64,000 bases of DNA, from positions 4,893,001-4,957,000 of the forward strand of contig NZ_CP080269.1 in assembly GCF_019431355.1 (NCBI RefSeq), written 5' to 3'. The notes under the pieces are model-generated. The model did not search any database, had not been told where the DNA came from, and saw only the letters and a program-made list of their open reading frames with translations. Origin of the DNA: Paenibacillus sp. R14(2021) (lineage in GTDB: Bacteria > Bacillota > Bacilli > Paenibacillales > Paenibacillaceae). Positions within the stretch are counted from its first letter, which is position 1. Each line of letters starts with the position of its first letter. Made by a program: the position numbers and the translations under genes. Of this stretch, positions 40,180-48,770 are shown one piece after another.

Positions 40180-40772
40180 GAAGGATACCCGCCTTTCTTA
40201 GGCGTGACGGCCTTCAGCATCAACCGTTCAACGAGCTTGTAATGGAAGAAGCCATAGCCAAGGAAGAGGACGATCATGATCGCCGGGTGGAGATGCGTGA
40301 ACATGATGAGTGCGAACACGAAGCAGAAGAGGATCATGCCGACCCATACGCCGAAGCCTTTGACCGTCTTGTGCAGAAATTCATAGGTCATCTGGCCGAG
40401 CATGACGGCAATGACGGGATTGACGGCAGCAATCATCATGGAGACGATATGGGAGCCGGCTAACTGAGTCGCGATGGTGTAGAGGGCAAGAATAGCGAGA
40501 CCGGAGGGTAAAATATGGGCAAGGACGGAGCCGATCGCACCTCCTGCACCCAGCAGCCTGTGGCCCAGATAAGCGGCCATCTTCGTGGCAATCGGCCCGG
40601 GAAGCGTGTTGGCGATCGCAAGAACTTCCGCGAATTCGTCATCGGTCATCCATTGATGCCGCTTCACGGCCTCGTGGCGAATGAGTGGAATAACGGAGGG
40701 GCCGCCGCCGAAACCGACGATTCCGGTTCGGGCCATGGACATGTAAAGCTGCCAAACTTGGTTTGTTCGCAT
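40176..40772 (-). CDS. Chromate transporter half-protein (CHR short chain, N-type; YwrB-like)
   Basis: A 198-residue CHR half-transporter, first of the pair. Conserved TGIVGFGGGPSVIPLIRHE (about 16-34) and IANTLPGPIATKMAAYLGHR (about 51-70), with antiparallel membrane topology relative to the partner expected from studies of B. subtilis Chr3N/Chr3C. The two genes overlap by 4 bp. An Lrp-type regulator gene lies 139 bp upstream on the same strand, as in the ywrCBA arrangement. Confidence 0.88.
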   Translation of the reverse strand: MRTNQVWQLYMSMARTGIVGFGGGPSVIPLIRHEAVKRHQWMTDDEFAEVLAIANTLPGPIATKMAAYLGHRLLGAGGAIGSVLAHILPSGLAILALYTIATQLAGSHIVSMMIAAVNPVIAVMLGQMTYEFLHKTVKGFGVWVGMILFCFVFALIMFTHLHPAIMIVLFLGYGFFHYKLVERLMLKAVTPKKGGYPS

Positions 40773-40911
40773 GGACGGACCACGCCTTTCTGTACGTATT
40801 CCTAATCGAGGTTAGGAATAAATATAGCACAAACACATTTAAAATGACTACAGAAATGAAAAATAAATTACGAATGTAAGGTGTATATGCAATAATTTAT
40901 TCGAAACGAAA

Positions 40912-41388
40912 CTATAGCCGCATGCCCATCCGGCTCTTGTAGCGGTTGATAAGCACTTGGGTGTCGACGCTCATGATGCCTGGCAGCACGTACAGCTTCT
41001 CTTTCAGAAACTCCTGCATCTCTTGATTGTTGGCGAAGAGACCGTGCATATGCAGCTTGGAAGGCCCTGTCATGTGGTAGAGGCTCGTTACGGCCGGTTC
41101 CTCGGACAATTTGTCCGCGACATTATGCAGATGCAGCGGTTCGACCTCCACGTTGAAGAAGGCGGATACTTGAATGCCCATCCGCTCCGGATTCAGCACG
41201 ACCGTGAACCGTTCGATGACGCCGTCCTCCGACAATGCATTGACGCGGGCTTGAACGGCAACGCGGGAGAGGCCGACTTCTTTGGCCAAATCGGTATAGG
41301 AAATGCGGCTGTTGGCATGGAGCATGGAGATGATTTTGCGGTCGGTATCGTCCAAATTGGCGACAGGAATATCGTTCGGCGTATGCAT
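40912..41388 (-). CDS. Lrp/AsnC-family regulator (ChrS/YwrC-like)
   Basis: A 158-residue regulator: winged helix-turn-helix ([40 protein letters not shown]) then a RAM effector-binding domain ([39 protein letters not shown]). In B. subtilis the homologous YwrC (ChrS) represses the chromate pair. Here the order is the same, regulator then two CHR genes. The [21 protein letters not shown] end is typical. ATG 41388 follows GGAGTGAG. Confidence 0.85.
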   Translation of the reverse strand: MHTPNDIPVANLDDTDRKIISMLHANSRISYTDLAKEVGLSRVAVQARVNALSEDGVIERFTVVLNPERMGIQVSAFFNVEVEPLHLHNVADKLSEEPAVTSLYHMTGPSKLHMHGLFANNQEMQEFLKEKLYVLPGIMSVDTQVLINRYKSRMGMRL

Positions 41389-41473
41389 GAAAGCTCACTC
41401 CTTCGGGTAGGCGCTTTTAATTATCCCTATCTTACCCATTGTCTTATCAGATGTCTACTTCGCATGTTTTTAA

Positions 41474-41560
41474 GTTACATCTCAAAATCGGAGTGACAAA
41501 GCACTGCAGCCGCTCGTATACGGCGGCGATGCCGAAGTGGAAGAAGCGAATAAGAAGTAA
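41474..41560 (+). pseudogene. Possible C-terminal stub of a lost gene
   Basis: A frame open from 41474 reads ...SDKALQPLVYGGDAEVEEAN, then KK and TAA at 41560. The coding-like third-position pattern, the acidic and lysine-rich ending and a strong hairpin 24 bp later look like the tail of a gene whose body is missing. The product is not recognised and chance is possible. The rest of 41389-41792 holds the regulator's upstream region and, at 41693, an isolated TATAAT without a partner. Confidence 0.25.
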
Positions 41561-41583
41561 TGCGCGCAAAGTGCGCAGCATGA

Positions 41584-41619
41584 GACAGGGAGAGGAGCCG
41601 ATGGCTCCTCTCCCTTGTC
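41584..41619. terminator. Hairpin, terminator-like
   Basis: GACAGGGAGAGGAGCC pairs with GGCTCCTCTCCC-TTGTC around GAT, with one bulged T. No T run follows on the plus strand. Confidence 0.6.
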
Positions 41620-41792
41620 ATGATTCGGCGCTGCGGAGCAGGCCTCCTGGCGCATCGCGTCCCAAACCGTGCTACGCTGTTTCTGTTTCTTCTATAATAA
41701 TGTACATCAATAATGGCTGCGGTTTGCCTTGCCTGCCAGTTAGACTGGCCGCTATCAGGTATCGCCGATTCAATCTCTCCTGGCTGGCTAAT

Positions 41793-43034
41793 TCAGCCGC
41801 CATACGTCTGCTTGCCTAGCAGCAGATCGGCCGCCGCCGTCTCGCGGCCCTCGAACAGGGGCTGCGGCAGAAGCGACGGCTTGACGGTGAAGCGGGGATG
41901 GGCTGCGACGCGTTCGCCCGGCGCAATAACGGTGACGTCGCCGCTCAAGCTTCCGATAACCGCTCCGTCCTCGATGACCGCACCTTCGCCGATAATGGCA
42001 CGGGACAGACGCACGTTGGCGCCTATATGAACGCTGGGCATCAGGATGCTCTCCTGAATATCAGCACCTTCCTCAACTACGACGTCTCCGAATATCACGC
42101 TGCGGTCGAACTCGCCCTTGACTGAGCTCCCGACATGAACGTAAGAGCCCTGCACGTCGGCGTTGGGACATAAATAGGAGCAGATCGTTGGAGTACGATC
42201 CCGAGTCAGAATCGGCCATGGCTTCGCTTTGACATTCGAATGCTCATCCAGCTTGCCGCCGATCAGGTCCATGTGCGCTTCCCATAAACTCTCCACCGTG
42301 CCGACATCGCGCCAGTATCCGTCGAATGCGTGCGCGAGCAAGCTTGTCCCGTTTCTTAGCAGGGCGGGAAGGACATCGATGCCGAAATCACCGCTCGAAG
42401 CCGGGTTCCTGTGGTCCGCGAGCAGCGCTGTCCGAAGCGCATCCCAGTTGAACATATAAATACCCATGGAAGCCAGGTTGCTCTGCGGTTTGGCTGGTTT
42501 CTCTACGAATTCGACGATTCGCCGCTGTTCGTCCGTCTCCAAAATGCCAAATCGGCTGGCATCGCGCCAGGGGACGCGCTTTACGGCGATCGTTGCATCC
42601 GCGCCATTTGCGATATGATCCTGCAGCATGCTGCGATAGTCCATCTTATAGATGTGATCGCCTGAGAGAATCAGTACATGCTCCGGATTCTGAGCATCGA
42701 TAAAATCGATATTCTGATAGATCGCATCCGCGGTTCCTCGGTAACCCTCCCCGCCGATGCGATTGGATGGCAGCAGAGCGATGTTAGCAGCATGATCGCC
42801 GAAGCACCAATCGGCGCCGTCCCCGATGTGGGCGTGAAGCGAATCCGCCATGTACTGCGTAAGCACGCCGATCTGCCCGATGCCCGAATTCACGCAGTTG
42901 CTGAGCGTATAATCAATAATGCGGCAACTGCCGCCAAAAGGTACGGCGGGCTTAGCCATCTTTCCTGTAAGAGGTGCCAACCGGCGTCCTTCTCCACCTG
43001 CAAGCAGCATGGCGACACAAGCATTCGTATTCAT
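41793..43034 (-). CDS. glgC: Glucose-1-phosphate adenylyltransferase
   Basis: A 413-residue ADP-glucose pyrophosphorylase making ADP-glucose for glycogen synthesis. The nucleotide-binding AMLLAGGEGRRLAPLTGKMA is at 9-28, PAVPFGGSCRIIDYTLSNCVNS near 29-50, ILSGDHIYKMDY near 121-132, VEFVEKPAKP near 173, and a C-terminal left-handed beta-helix follows (hexapeptides such as VIFGDVVVEEGADIQESILM). All catalytic motifs are present. It lacks the usual neighbours glgB, glgD, glgA and glgP; the nearest relative in metabolism is the GH13 enzyme 190 bp upstream on the same strand. Confidence 0.92.
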   Translation of the reverse strand: MNTNACVAMLLAGGEGRRLAPLTGKMAKPAVPFGGSCRIIDYTLSNCVNSGIGQIGVLTQYMADSLHAHIGDGADWCFGDHAANIALLPSNRIGGEGYRGTADAIYQNIDFIDAQNPEHVLILSGDHIYKMDYRSMLQDHIANGADATIAVKRVPWRDASRFGILETDEQRRIVEFVEKPAKPQSNLASMGIYMFNWDALRTALLADHRNPASSGDFGIDVLPALLRNGTSLLAHAFDGYWRDVGTVESLWEAHMDLIGGKLDEHSNVKAKPWPILTRDRTPTICSYLCPNADVQGSYVHVGSSVKGEFDRSVIFGDVVVEEGADIQESILMPSVHIGANVRLSRAIIGEGAVIEDGAVIGSLSGDVTVIAPGERVAAHPRFTVKPSLLPQPLFEGRETAAADLLLGKQTYGG

Positions 43035-43152
43035 GTGGTTTCCTCCCCGAAGTCAATTGGTACTTCCTACATACACGCCGGGAAAGACGAATGAAACGTT
43101 AATAAAAATTTCCCGGGCATAGCTGAAAATACCGCTTCAAACGGGAAAACGG

Positions 43153-43166
43153 CGGGTATATACCCG
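43153..43166. repeat. Perfect 14-bp palindrome upstream of glgC
   Basis: CGGGTATATACCCG, about 120 bp before the glgC start and 58 bp after the end of the GH13 gene. Position and symmetry suit an operator; no regulator is assigned. Confidence 0.45.
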
Positions 43167-43223
43167 TCTCTTAGAGGGTCTGCACAGCGGTGAACAAGCG
43201 CTGCCGGGAAGCGGGACGATCCC

Positions 43224-44972
43224 TTACAGCTTACGCATTAATATACGGTACCCGTAGGGGGAGAGCGCCACGTGCTGCTCACCGTTCTCCGCAGGCGCAT
43301 GATCGCCCGTTAGCGCGTCATGCCAATCATTCGTGTCCATGGCATGGGAGAGCACGGTGCGCTCGGCGGAAGGATTCATCCAAACGGTGAAATGCTCGCC
43401 TTCGCCGAGCCGTTCGTAGACGATGCGGGTATCGCCTTCATCCGCCTTTAAGAAACGGAAGCGACCGCTCAGCAGTGCGGGATGCGACTTGCGCAGCGCG
43501 ATCAGCAGCTTGTAGAAGTCGTACAGCTCGCGGTCTTGACCGGCTTCGTCCCAAATCATGCAGCCCCGGCATTCGGGATCGTCGCCGCCCTTCATGCCGA
43601 TCTCATCCCCGTAGAATATGCACGGCGTGCCGATGTACGTCATCAGAAACACGGCCGCGAGCTTCAGCTTCATCTTGTTGCCGCCGGCACGGGTCAGCAC
43701 CCGCGGCGTATCATGGCTCGACAGCAGGTTGAAGATCACCTCGTTCGTGCCTTGCGGATAGCGCATAAGCAAATTGTTCATTCCCTCCGAGAAGGTGCGT
43801 CCATCGATGAGGTTGTCACCCGTGAAGAAGCCGAGCACCTTGTCGGCGAAGGGGTAGTTCATGACGGAATCGAACTGGTCGCCGAGCAGCCAGGTACGCG
43901 AATCGCTCCATACTTCGCCGATGATATAGGCATCGGCTTTCTCCTCTTTGACGGCTTGGCGGAACGCACGCCAGAAGTGGTGATCGACCTCGTTAGCCAC
44001 ATCGAGCCGCCAGCCGTCGATATTCGTCTCGCGGATCCAGTAACGGGCGACGTCGAGCAGGTACTTCTTGACCTTCGAATTGGCGGTATTCAGCTTCGGC
44101 ATTTGGCCGAAGAAACCGAATGTATCGTAGGTCGCCATACCGTCTCTGACTTCGGCGGGAAAAGAACGCACATGAAACCAGTCGGCGTATTCGGAATGCT
44201 CGCCATGCTTCAGCACGTCCTGAAACGGCGCAAATTGCTCGCTCGTATGGTTGAACACCGCGTCGAGCACCACCCGGATTCCGCGCTCATGACAGGCATG
44301 GACGAGCTGCTTGAGGGCCGCGTTATCGCCGAAGTGTTCATCGATTCGCATATAATCGACCGTGTCGTACTTATGGTTCGAGGGCGATACAAAGATCGGC
44401 GTCATATAGATCGCTGTCACGCCGAGGTCGGTCAGATGATCCAGCTTGTCAAGAATGCCTGCCAGATCGCCGCCGAAGCAGCTCTCGTTCGTAGGCGCTG
44501 CGCCCCAATCCAGCACGCCGTCCGGGCTGAGCCCGGGGTCCCCGTTAGCGAAGCGGTCAGGCATGATCTGATAGAATACAGCGGACTTGGCCCATTCCGG
44601 CGCTGCGAAAATATCGATTTCGTGGATGTACGGAAATTCATAGTAACCCGCGGTCGGCTGAGGCGAATCTGCGCAAATGCCGCCTTCCGTCAAATAAACC
44701 GTCTCATCCCCCTGCCGCAGGCGGAAGATGTAGGAGAACCGCTTGAATTTCGGCTGGACCGCCGCCTCCCAATAATCAAAGAAATGGTCAGTTGCGATCC
44801 GCAGCATCGGAATTTCTTCATTGAAGCTGCCCCAATCGTATTTGTCTCCGGCGATCGTGGTTACTTCCTCGACATCATCGCGTTTGGTCTGCACCCGCAG
44901 ATGAATCGTGTCCTTATCGTAGGCGTATGCCCAGTTGCTGCGCGACGAGTGATGGAAGCATTCCTGAAACAT
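43224..44972 (-). CDS. GH13 alpha-glucanase (neopullulanase/cyclomaltodextrinase type)
   Basis: A 582-residue intracellular enzyme (no signal peptide) hydrolysing maltodextrins, cyclodextrins or pullulan. An N-terminal CBM34-like domain (1 to about 120) precedes the GH13 barrel: IMPDRFANGD, AVFNHTSEQF, nucleophile Asp324 in DGWRLDVANE, acid/base Glu353 in IIGEVW, and Asp421 in LLSSHDTPR. A C-terminal beta domain ends PYGYRILMRKL. The layout fits subfamily GH13_20. ATG 44972 follows AAAGGAG; the longer upstream frame has no ribosome site. With glgC it suggests glycogen or maltodextrin turnover. Confidence 0.9.
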   Translation of the reverse strand: MFQECFHHSSRSNWAYAYDKDTIHLRVQTKRDDVEEVTTIAGDKYDWGSFNEEIPMLRIATDHFFDYWEAAVQPKFKRFSYIFRLRQGDETVYLTEGGICADSPQPTAGYYEFPYIHEIDIFAAPEWAKSAVFYQIMPDRFANGDPGLSPDGVLDWGAAPTNESCFGGDLAGILDKLDHLTDLGVTAIYMTPIFVSPSNHKYDTVDYMRIDEHFGDNAALKQLVHACHERGIRVVLDAVFNHTSEQFAPFQDVLKHGEHSEYADWFHVRSFPAEVRDGMATYDTFGFFGQMPKLNTANSKVKKYLLDVARYWIRETNIDGWRLDVANEVDHHFWRAFRQAVKEEKADAYIIGEVWSDSRTWLLGDQFDSVMNYPFADKVLGFFTGDNLIDGRTFSEGMNNLLMRYPQGTNEVIFNLLSSHDTPRVLTRAGGNKMKLKLAAVFLMTYIGTPCIFYGDEIGMKGGDDPECRGCMIWDEAGQDRELYDFYKLLIALRKSHPALLSGRFRFLKADEGDTRIVYERLGEGEHFTVWMNPSAERTVLSHAMDTNDWHDALTGDHAPAENGEQHVALSPYGYRILMRKL

Positions 44973-45115
44973 GGACTTCAGCTCCTTTGCTGTATCTGAG
45001 GATTCGAACGATGCCGCAAGTGGACAGCCTCTCTCTTTCTCTCCTATACACGGCTTAGCGCCGCGCTGAATCGGAATACGCCGCACGCTGTAACGCGATG
45101 CCGCGACGCCGAATT

Positions 45116-45141
45116 GTTTCACCTGTCCTCCGCAGGGGTAA
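45116..45141 (+). promoter_or_regulatory. Sigma-B-type promoter
   Basis: GTTTCA (45116-45121), 14-bp spacer and GGGTAA (45136-45141) fit the sigma-B consensus GTTTAA-N12-15-GGGTAT with one change in each box. It lies 52 bp before the yflT-like start, a class known to be sigma-B dependent in B. subtilis. Confidence 0.65.
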
Positions 45142-45193
45142 AACCAGACTAGCCTCACCTGGCAAATCTATTTTGAAAAGCGGAGGGATTCTC

Positions 45194-45529
45194 ATGCAAC
45201 AGATGAAACCGAGCGTTCAAATTGTGACGACAGCCATGGATGCACTGCATACCGTGCAGGAACTGAATCGAAGAGGATACAAGCAGGAGGACATTTACGT
45301 CCTTGCCCATGACAGCGAACAGACCAAATCGCTATCCGAAACGGCTTCAGCCAATGAGATCGGGATGAAGGAAGAAGGCATGTTCCAAGCGATGGCGAAT
45401 GTGTTCAGATCGAGGGGCGATGAAATTCGCTCCCAGCTGCAGTCCATCGGCTTGACCGAACTGGAAGCGGAACGTTACGAAGAGGAGCTTGACCGCGGTC
45501 GTTTACTCGTCATTACGAACGTCCATTAA
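45194..45529 (+). CDS. yflT: General stress protein YflT/GSP17M-like
   Basis: A 111-residue member of the general-stress-protein 17M family. Opening SVQIVTTAMDALHTVQELNR, then KQEDIYVLAHDSEQTKSLSE, and an acidic helix ending YEEELDRGRLLVITNVH. In B. subtilis the family (yflT, yfhF-like genes) belongs to the sigma-B regulon; the molecular role is unknown. ATG 45194 follows CGGAGGG. The sigma-B-like promoter upstream and terminator downstream suggest a single-gene transcript. Confidence 0.85.
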   Translation: MQQMKPSVQIVTTAMDALHTVQELNRRGYKQEDIYVLAHDSEQTKSLSETASANEIGMKEEGMFQAMANVFRSRGDEIRSQLQSIGLTELEAERYEEELDRGRLLVITNVH

Positions 45530-45574
45530 TAGGAACAACGAACTGAGCAGCGAACGAATGTGATCGATGCGCGA

Positions 45575-45608
45575 AGGCCGCCGTCCTCCAAGGACGGCGG
45601 CCTGTTTG
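45575..45608 (+). terminator. Terminator of yflT-like gene
   Basis: AGGCCGCCGTCCT / AGGACGGCGGCCT, loop CCA, followed by GTTTG. 45 bp after the stop. Confidence 0.85.
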
Positions 45609-45685
45609 CGTATGAATCGAGCAGGCGGCAGAATCGCTTATGGCGTGAAGCGTGAGTGGGATGCATGAATGCAGCTCCATAAACA

Positions 45686-45716
45686 AAGCAGGCGAGGGTA
45701 GGGTCCCCGCCTGCTT
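45686..45716 (-). terminator. Terminator of SDR gene
   Basis: AAGCAGGCG / CGCCTGCTT around a 13-base loop; on the minus strand it is followed by TGTTTATGG. 23 bp beyond the SDR stop at 45740. Confidence 0.7.
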
Positions 45717-45739
45717 CGCTTCATGTCTGATTATTCGTA

Positions 45740-46543
45740 TTATCCGCGTAGCAGCGACTCTGCACCGTCAATGAAGATCGGGGTGCCCGTAATGTGACTC
45801 GATTCGTCGGAAGCGAGGAACAGTACGAGGTCAGCCACTTGGGCTGCTCGACCTGGACCGTCCTCCAGCGGATGTTCGCCTTCCGGATAGTTGACCGGGA
45901 TCTTGATTGCTTCGAGCCCCGGCACGGGATGCGTGCTCTGATCGATATGCGTCCGGATGGCACCGGGACATATCGCATTGACGCGAATGCCGAATTGGGC
46001 GAGCTCCAGTGCAGCCATTTGCATGAAGGCGACTTGTCCGGCTTTGGACGTGCTGTACGCGCTCATGCCGAAATTGGAGAACACCCGATTGCCGTTGATG
46101 GAGCTTGTGATGATGATGCTGCCGCCGCGTGCTTTAAGAAACGGAATGGCGTATTTAACGGTCAGAAACGTGCCCTTCAAGTTCGTATCGAGCGTCATGC
46201 TCCAGTCCTCCGGCGACATCGTCTCTATGGGTGCAACCGTGCCATTGATACCTGCGTTGGCAAATACAATATCGAGCCGGTCCCATTGGCTCACAGCTTG
46301 CCGGGTAGCATGCTCAACCTCGGTAGGCTGCGAGATATTCGCTTCTATAGCGATAGCCTCGCCGCCGGCATGCAGAATCTCATCCCTGACATCCGCAATG
46401 CGGTCCTCCCTCAGGTCGACCAGCGCAACCTTCGCGCCTTCCTTGGCCAGCCGCAGTGCTGCGGCTCTTCCGATGCCCGAACCCGCCCCCGTAACGAAAG
46501 CGACTTTGTTGCCCGCTCTTCCCGTATCACCCGATTTAGCCAT
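45740..46543 (-). CDS. Short-chain dehydrogenase/reductase (classical SDR)
   Basis: A 267-residue NAD(P)-dependent enzyme with every classical motif: TGAGSGIG at 18-25, NAG at 96-98, catalytic Ser147/148, and YSTSK with Tyr163 and Lys167. The C-terminal GTPIFIDGAESLLRG is typical of the glucose-dehydrogenase / 3-oxoacyl-reductase-like branch. The segment PVNYPEGEHPLEDGPGRAAQ (about 220-240) resembles Paenibacillus SDRs found in sugar loci. It is followed upstream, on the same strand, by the permease pair, but 160 bp separate them, so co-transcription is not certain. Confidence 0.88.
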   Translation of the reverse strand: MAKSGDTGRAGNKVAFVTGAGSGIGRAAALRLAKEGAKVALVDLREDRIADVRDEILHAGGEAIAIEANISQPTEVEHATRQAVSQWDRLDIVFANAGINGTVAPIETMSPEDWSMTLDTNLKGTFLTVKYAIPFLKARGGSIIITSSINGNRVFSNFGMSAYSTSKAGQVAFMQMAALELAQFGIRVNAICPGAIRTHIDQSTHPVPGLEAIKIPVNYPEGEHPLEDGPGRAAQVADLVLFLASDESSHITGTPIFIDGAESLLRG

Positions 46544-46702
46544 AGATCGAATAGCCTCCTTCGCACTTCAATTTCGATGGTATCCCGCAAGTGCTCATTA
46601 CCCGCCTCGGAAAGCAGTGTCCCGAACGGGGCTGTTATCTTTCATACCCCTTTTCAAGGGGCGGCAACCATAGACTTGGGATAACACCTCAAGTACGCAG
46701 GA

Positions 46703-47596
46703 CTAGCTTTTGATCGCGCCCATCATGATTCCTTTCACGAAGAAACGCTGGATAAACGGATAAACCAGAATGATCGGCAGTGTGGAGACCATCGTAACCG
46801 CCATGCGGATGCTCTCGCCGGATACCGGGATGCGCTTCGAGGATTGAGCCAGCTGCTCCGCTTCGGACACCATGGCGCCGGTCTGGTACTGGTTCAGAAT
46901 CTTCACAAGCACGGCCTGCAGCGTCTTCAGCGACGGCTTGTAGGTATAAATATAGGAATCGTACCAGGCATTCCAGTGGCCGATGCCAATGAACAGCGCA
47001 ATGGTGGCGAGCACCGGGATGCAGAGCGGAAGAATGATGCTTCCGAAGATTTGCATATCGTTGGCGCCGTCGATGCGGGCCGACTCTTCCAGCTCGGGAG
47101 GCAGCTGCTCGATATACGTACGCACCAGAATCATGAGGAAGACCCCGATCAGCCCGGGGAATACAAAAACCCAGAACGAATCGATCAGATGAAGTGATTT
47201 GATGATCATGTAGGTCGGAATCAAGCCGCCGCCGAAGTACATGGTGAAGATGAAGAACAAGGTGAAGAAGCGCCAGGCGATCAATTCGCGTTTGCTGAGT
47301 GAATAGGCCATCATGCAGATGGCAAGCACGGACAGCGGGGTACCGACGATCGTCCGCAGGGCGGTTACCTTCACGGAGCTGATGAGCTCCGAATTGCGGA
47401 GAATCGATTGGTAGCTCTCCAGCGTGAACTTCCTTGGCCACAGATAGAGGCCGCCGCGGACGGAGTCCGTCGCATCGTTGAGCGATACGATCAGGATGTT
47501 CCAGAAGGGATAGAAGGTAACGAGGAAGACGATGCACAGAAACGCGTACATGAGCGTATCGAATACTTTATCCGAGAGCGTGCTTTTGGCGAACAT
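46703..47596 (-). CDS. ABC oligosaccharide permease (LplC/YtcP-like)
   Basis: A 297-residue CUT1 permease of the LplC/YtcP branch. Six helices, with the EAA loop at about 188-207 (PPELEESARIDGANDMQIFG), and the branch-typical end FVKGIMMGAIKS. Second gene of a two-permease operon; 17 bp separate it from the LplB-like gene. The matching binding lipoprotein is not here but at 52282, beyond the divergent two-component genes. Substrates of this branch are often complex plant or host oligosaccharides. Confidence 0.92.
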   Translation of the reverse strand: MFAKSTLSDKVFDTLMYAFLCIVFLVTFYPFWNILIVSLNDATDSVRGGLYLWPRKFTLESYQSILRNSELISSVKVTALRTIVGTPLSVLAICMMAYSLSKRELIAWRFFTLFFIFTMYFGGGLIPTYMIIKSLHLIDSFWVFVFPGLIGVFLMILVRTYIEQLPPELEESARIDGANDMQIFGSIILPLCIPVLATIALFIGIGHWNAWYDSYIYTYKPSLKTLQAVLVKILNQYQTGAMVSEAEQLAQSSKRIPVSGESIRMAVTMVSTLPIILVYPFIQRFFVKGIMMGAIKS

Positions 47597-47613
47597 ACGG
47601 CACCTGCTTTCTT

Positions 47614-48582
47614 TTAGAATAGCGATTGGTTGTTGAACTTCTTGGAGGCGTAATTGACGATCACGATGATGATGAATGCCACGACGGAGTTGAACAAACC
47701 GACGGCCGATGCATAGGAGAACATGGAGTTTTGCAAACCATAACGGAACGAGTACGTGGAGAGTACGTCGGAATAATCCTGGTTCAGGCCGTTGCCGAGC
47801 AGGAAATGCTGATCAAAGCCGGCATTTAGCACGCCTCCGAGCGAGAAGATCAGCAGGATGACGATGGTCGGCTTCAAGTGCGGCAGCGTGACGTAGATAA
47901 TTTGCTTGAACCGGCCGGCCCCGTCCACCTTGGCGGCTTCGTACAGATCCAAATTGATCGACGAGATTGCGGCCAAATAAATGATCGAGCTGTAGCCCAT
48001 TTCCTTCCACGTATTGCCGAAGGCAACGATCCACCAGAAATATTTGCCCTCCGACAGAAACAAAATGCTGTCACGGGTAATATGCAGCCATTTCAGCACA
48101 TTGTTCACGATACCGTCCGAGGAGAGCACCGTAACGATGATGTTCGCGGCGATTACCCAGGAAATAAAATGCGGCAGGTAAGAGACGGTCTGCACCGTTT
48201 TCTTGAACGCGGCGCCTTTGATTTCATTGACAGCGATGGCAATGATGATCGGAATGGGGAAGGACACGACGAGTGTAAGCAGCGTCGAAGCAAGCGTATT
48301 TCGCATGATGATGAAGAAATCGCCGTTGTTGAAGAAATAGGTGAACCACTTCATCCCGACGAACTCGCCTTGGAACATATTGCTCCAGAAATTGCCGAGC
48401 GCGGGCTGGTAATTAATAAAGGCCATGTAGAGTCCGGCCATCGGCAGGTAGGCAAATAGAACCGCCCATACAATCGCGGGAAGGAGCATAAGCAGGAGAT
48501 ACCGCTGTTCCTTGATCCGGTGCGTGAAATTCTTCTTGGCCGCCTCTTTCTTGGTGCGAATTGTCGTAACAGCCGTTTCCAT
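47614..48582 (-). CDS. ABC oligosaccharide permease (LplB-like)
   Basis: A 322-residue permease of the LplB branch. It has a basic N-terminal tail (KKEAAKKNFTHRIKEQRYLL), a YLPMAGLYMAFINYQPALGN signature and an EAA loop near residues 205-225 (LYEAAKVDGAGRFKQIIYV). ATG 48582 is eight bases after GAGG; that ribosome site sits in the palindrome GAGGTGCACCTC (48583-48594), which could fold and dampen translation. The gene is divergent from the response-regulator gene at 48771, sharing 188 bp of control DNA. Confidence 0.92.
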   Translation of the reverse strand: METAVTTIRTKKEAAKKNFTHRIKEQRYLLLMLLPAIVWAVLFAYLPMAGLYMAFINYQPALGNFWSNMFQGEFVGMKWFTYFFNNGDFFIIMRNTLASTLLTLVVSFPIPIIIAIAVNEIKGAAFKKTVQTVSYLPHFISWVIAANIIVTVLSSDGIVNNVLKWLHITRDSILFLSEGKYFWWIVAFGNTWKEMGYSSIIYLAAISSINLDLYEAAKVDGAGRFKQIIYVTLPHLKPTIVILLIFSLGGVLNAGFDQHFLLGNGLNQDYSDVLSTYSFRYGLQNSMFSYASAVGLFNSVVAFIIIVIVNYASKKFNNQSLF

Positions 48583-48770
48583 GAGGTGCACCTCTTTCGT
48601 TCATAATGTGAAAAGTATACGGGCTCGCAATTTCGGCCAGCAATACAACAATGTACAGAAATGTACGGGAAAACGTCTTTCATGTCCGTTCCATGCGGAT
48701 CGCCTCTTCTTCAAGGCTGATGCGGGTAGTATAATAAGGCCAACATCGAATAGAGCTGGAGGGGTTCGGA

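Noticed and set aside
43482-44999. 505-codon plus-strand open frame opposite the GH13 gene
   Set aside because: It mirrors a GC-rich gene. The minus-strand product has all GH13 catalytic motifs and the plus-strand product resembles nothing known.
46543-48591. SDR at 45740 as a certain member of the lplB-lplC operon
   Set aside because: A 160-bp gap with possible promoter space separates them, so I list it only as a possible co-transcript.
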